A DNA stretch of 64,000 nucleotides, taken from assembly GCF_963511525.1 (NCBI RefSeq), contig NZ_CAUPIY010000007.1, forward strand, positions 62,001-126,000, written 5' to 3'. Every line of letters begins with the position of its first letter. Position 1 is the stretch's first letter. The notes beneath the pieces are model-generated. The model was not told the origin of the DNA. It saw only the letters and a list, made by a program, of their open reading frames with translations, and did not search any database. This DNA is from Mobiluncus sp963511525. Lineage in GTDB: Bacteria > Actinomycetota > Actinomycetes > Actinomycetales > Actinomycetaceae. The translations under genes and the position numbers were made by a program. Positions 62,471 to 64,000 of this stretch are shown piece after piece.

Positions 62471-63286
62471 ATGAAAACGAGAAACTATGGGGTTTACACG
62501 GCAAAACAGCTGCTCACGAGGTACACGAAGCGGCAAATTGTGGCTTTGGTTAAGGCCGGAAAACTGCGGCGGATTATGCGCGGCTGGTATGCCGGGACTG
62601 ATGCCGACCCGGATGTTATCCGCGCTCTGAAACTCGGGGGCAGGCTGGGGTGCCTGTCTGGGTGCGCCAAGTATGGCCTCTGGGTTCCCTACCAAGCCAA
62701 AACACACGTAGTTTTGTCAAACAAAGTCGCCGTGCCCGCCGCTGAATTCACCGAATTCCACCGCTGCGCTACCCACCCGCACTCCCCCGTGTTTGACTTG
62801 GAGGACTGCCTGTCCCAAGCCATGCGCTATCACGATGCCGAAACGGGGTTAATTGTGCTGGAATCGGCGCTGCAGCGGGGGCATATCGGCTATGACCAGG
62901 CGAAACATCTGGCATCGCGAGTACAAAAGGACAAAATGGCGACCTACCGGTTCCTCGACCGCGGGGCGCAGTCTGGCAGCGAAACTCGCGTCAGGTTATT
63001 TTTCCAGCGCCGCGGGGTCAGCGTGCATACCCAGAACCGGACTGCGCCCGGATGGGTAGACTTGCTGGTCGGCAACTCGTGGATAGTGGAATGCGACGGG
63101 AGGGAGTTTCATGACAGACCTAACGCTTTTGAGGTTGACCGCGAGCGGGATTTGTCGAACACCGCCGCCGGATTTCTGACTACCAGACTGAGTTACCACC
63201 AGATTTGGCACGAGTGGGAACGCACCAAACAGAGACTGAGCGCTATTTTGCAAAGGCGCCGACACCGCGTTTCACCCAGGGTTTAA
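62471..63286 (+). CDS. AbiEi-type antitoxin head fused to DUF559 endonuclease-like domain
   Basis: The ATG at 62471 has AGGTGGGG ahead of it. The 271-residue protein starts with a winged-helix of the AbiEi antitoxin type (about 8-50: YTAKQLLTRYTKRQIVALVK, RIMRGWYAG). A middle helical part (about 60-170) and a C-terminal DUF559/Vsr-like nuclease domain (about 185-260) follow. The nuclease domain shows SGSETRVRLFF, WVDLLVGNSWIVECDGREFHD and RERDLSNTAAGFLTTR, a PD-(D/E)xK-like arrangement. This fusion is common in actinobacteria as a lone gene, with no AbiEii toxin beside it. Its real role, defence or otherwise, is unknown. It lies between two hairpin-repeat copies. Confidence 0.85.
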   Translation: MKTRNYGVYTAKQLLTRYTKRQIVALVKAGKLRRIMRGWYAGTDADPDVIRALKLGGRLGCLSGCAKYGLWVPYQAKTHVVLSNKVAVPAAEFTEFHRCATHPHSPVFDLEDCLSQAMRYHDAETGLIVLESALQRGHIGYDQAKHLASRVQKDKMATYRFLDRGAQSGSETRVRLFFQRRGVSVHTQNRTAPGWVDLLVGNSWIVECDGREFHDRPNAFEVDRERDLSNTAAGFLTTRLSYHQIWHEWERTKQRLSAILQRRRHRVSPRV

Positions 63287-63390
63287 AGGCATCCCGGCGA
63301 TTGGCAGGTGAATGTGTCGAAGGGTTGCAATACCGTTTGCAGCTAGGTTGACGCTGACAAAGGAGCTGGGAGCGGAGCCTGAGTCAGTGC

Positions 63391-63510
63391 TTAAGTCAGC
63401 GCTGGGGTTAACAATGTAGCCCGGCGCTGGAGTCGATGCTGGAATCGGCATTGGAATCGGCGCAGTCGGGCCGGTGTGGGCGCGGGAGTCGGGGCTAGAG
63501 TCGGCGCGGT
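63391..63510. repeat. Degenerate short tandem repeats
   Basis: Imperfect repeats of the form GGAGTCGNNGCTGGAATCGGC run through this stretch. Read on the plus strand they give Gly/Ile/Ala/Val runs, and on the minus strand Ala-Pro-Thr runs. The stretch may be decayed coding sequence of a low-complexity protein. Apart from this and the next hairpin copy, the gap 63287-63856 shows no convincing gene; a CTGGAA/TTCCAG hairpin lies near 63670-63690. Confidence 0.5.
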
Positions 63511-63856
63511 CGAGCTGGAATACCAGGTGTCCGTTAAAGTTAGCTGGGATTTCTCGATGTCGCTGGATTCCCTAGGATGCAAAGCCTTCAAAAAAGCTGG
63601 AATCTAGGGGTTTTACAGCGGTGCCAGCCAAAACTTCACATGTGTAATTTTGGACATTTGGGGTATCGCGCCTGGAATTTTCGATTCCAGCCCGACTCGT
63701 CCGCAGGAGGGCACTGTGCGACAGCCCTTGGAAATACGCCACAATTTTTCAGCCATATTGGTCCGCGGCACAGCGTTTCGAAGCGCCGAAATTTAGAACA
63801 ATGGCCAAGAATCCACCGCAGAATACCCATTTCCAGCACCGCACGGTTTGAATCTG

Positions 63857-63930
63857 GGATTATATGGGGAGAATAGCCGGGTAGCTGCCAATAATGGCAG
63901 CTACCCGGCTATTCTCCACCTTTAGGCACA
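63857..63930. repeat. Hairpin repeat element, copy 2
   Basis: Left arm 63868-63890 and right arm 63895-63917 pair perfectly over 23 bases around loop ATAA. The downstream flank ACCTTTAGGCACA is identical to copy 1, and the upstream flank is similar. Compared with copy 1, the fourth base of the arm (A to G) changes together with its partner (T to C). Confidence 0.93.
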
Positions 63931-64000
63931 TACCCAATGGTCAATGCCTGTGTTCGGACCCCAATCACACCCCTCGCGTAGCTGCTCCCAGAACCTTCCT

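Noticed and set aside
63577..63876. 99-codon open frame on the plus strand at the right end
   Set aside because: It runs into the hairpin repeat copy, has no ribosome site and a composition unlike the neighbouring proteins.

Overview
The window is chromosomal DNA of a high-G+C Gram-positive anaerobe. The best fit is an Actinomycetaceae member close to Mobiluncus. This rests on family-level recognition: two secreted proteins with cell-wall-binding repeats of the CWB2 type, an actinobacterial hrcA-dnaJ-rsmE-phoH-ybeY-corC-era cluster, a tRNA-Trp/secE/nusG cluster, a VKOR-type disulfide oxidase, and pyruvate:ferredoxin oxidoreductase as a sign of anaerobic metabolism. The genus was not tested by any search.

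Layout. 1-2.9 kb: the tail of a serine-hydrolase-like gene, a membrane-anchored secreted protein and ilvD. 3.1-10.1 kb: a minus-strand operon hrcA-dnaJ-rsmE-phoH-ybeY-corC-era behind a CIRCE operator. 10.2-12.3 kb: a pair of overlapping membrane-protein genes resembling a TRAP-transporter permease pair. 12.4-17 kb: a giant secreted protein with a protease-like head that lacks its catalytic residues, a long helical stalk and CWB2 repeats. 17.2-18.0 kb: a yoeB/relB-type toxin-antitoxin pair between two 74-bp direct repeats. 18.2-22.5 kb: lepA-trmB-hemW with overlapping stop and start codons. 22.9-29.7 kb: a lipoprotein, rpsT, leuS and a manganese-type ABC importer behind a perfect DtxR/MntR-like palindrome. 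29.6-35.1 kb: a beta-propeller-like membrane protein, comEA, a comEC that lacks its C-terminal metallo-beta-lactamase domain, and holA. 35.2-41.5 kb: a HIT protein, tRNA-Lys, a frameshifted DUF3800 gene, nusG, secE, capA, tRNA-Trp and an aminotransferase. 41.5-48.7 kb: a DnaA-box-like cluster, an orphan tyrosine recombinase, mnmA, glgX and trpS. 48.8-53.1 kb: a second CWB2 protein, rpmG, tRNA-Met, tRNA-Thr, a VKOR protein, a helix-turn-helix protein and tRNA-Leu. 53.3-61.2 kb: an operon of a 1680-residue pyruvate:ferredoxin oxidoreductase followed by a fused Nfn-type flavoprotein. 61.3-64 kb: a secreted PKD-like protein and an AbiEi/DUF559 protein flanked by two copies of a large hairpin repeat.

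How the genes work together. The PFOR and the fused Nfn-like protein form a likely redox module: pyruvate oxidation makes reduced ferredoxin, and the Nfn protein could couple ferredoxin and NADH to NADPH formation by flavin-based electron bifurcation. The hrcA operon joins heat-shock control to ribosome maturation (rsmE, ybeY, era). The comEA-comEC-holA, lepA-hemW, rpsT and leuS genes look like pieces of one ancestral actinobacterial block that has been split by accessory genes. Several genes appear to have leaderless transcripts. Accessory and mobile-like features concentrate at 12-18 kb, 36-43 kb, 47-53 kb and 61-64 kb. No CRISPR array, rRNA, insertion sequence or prophage was seen.
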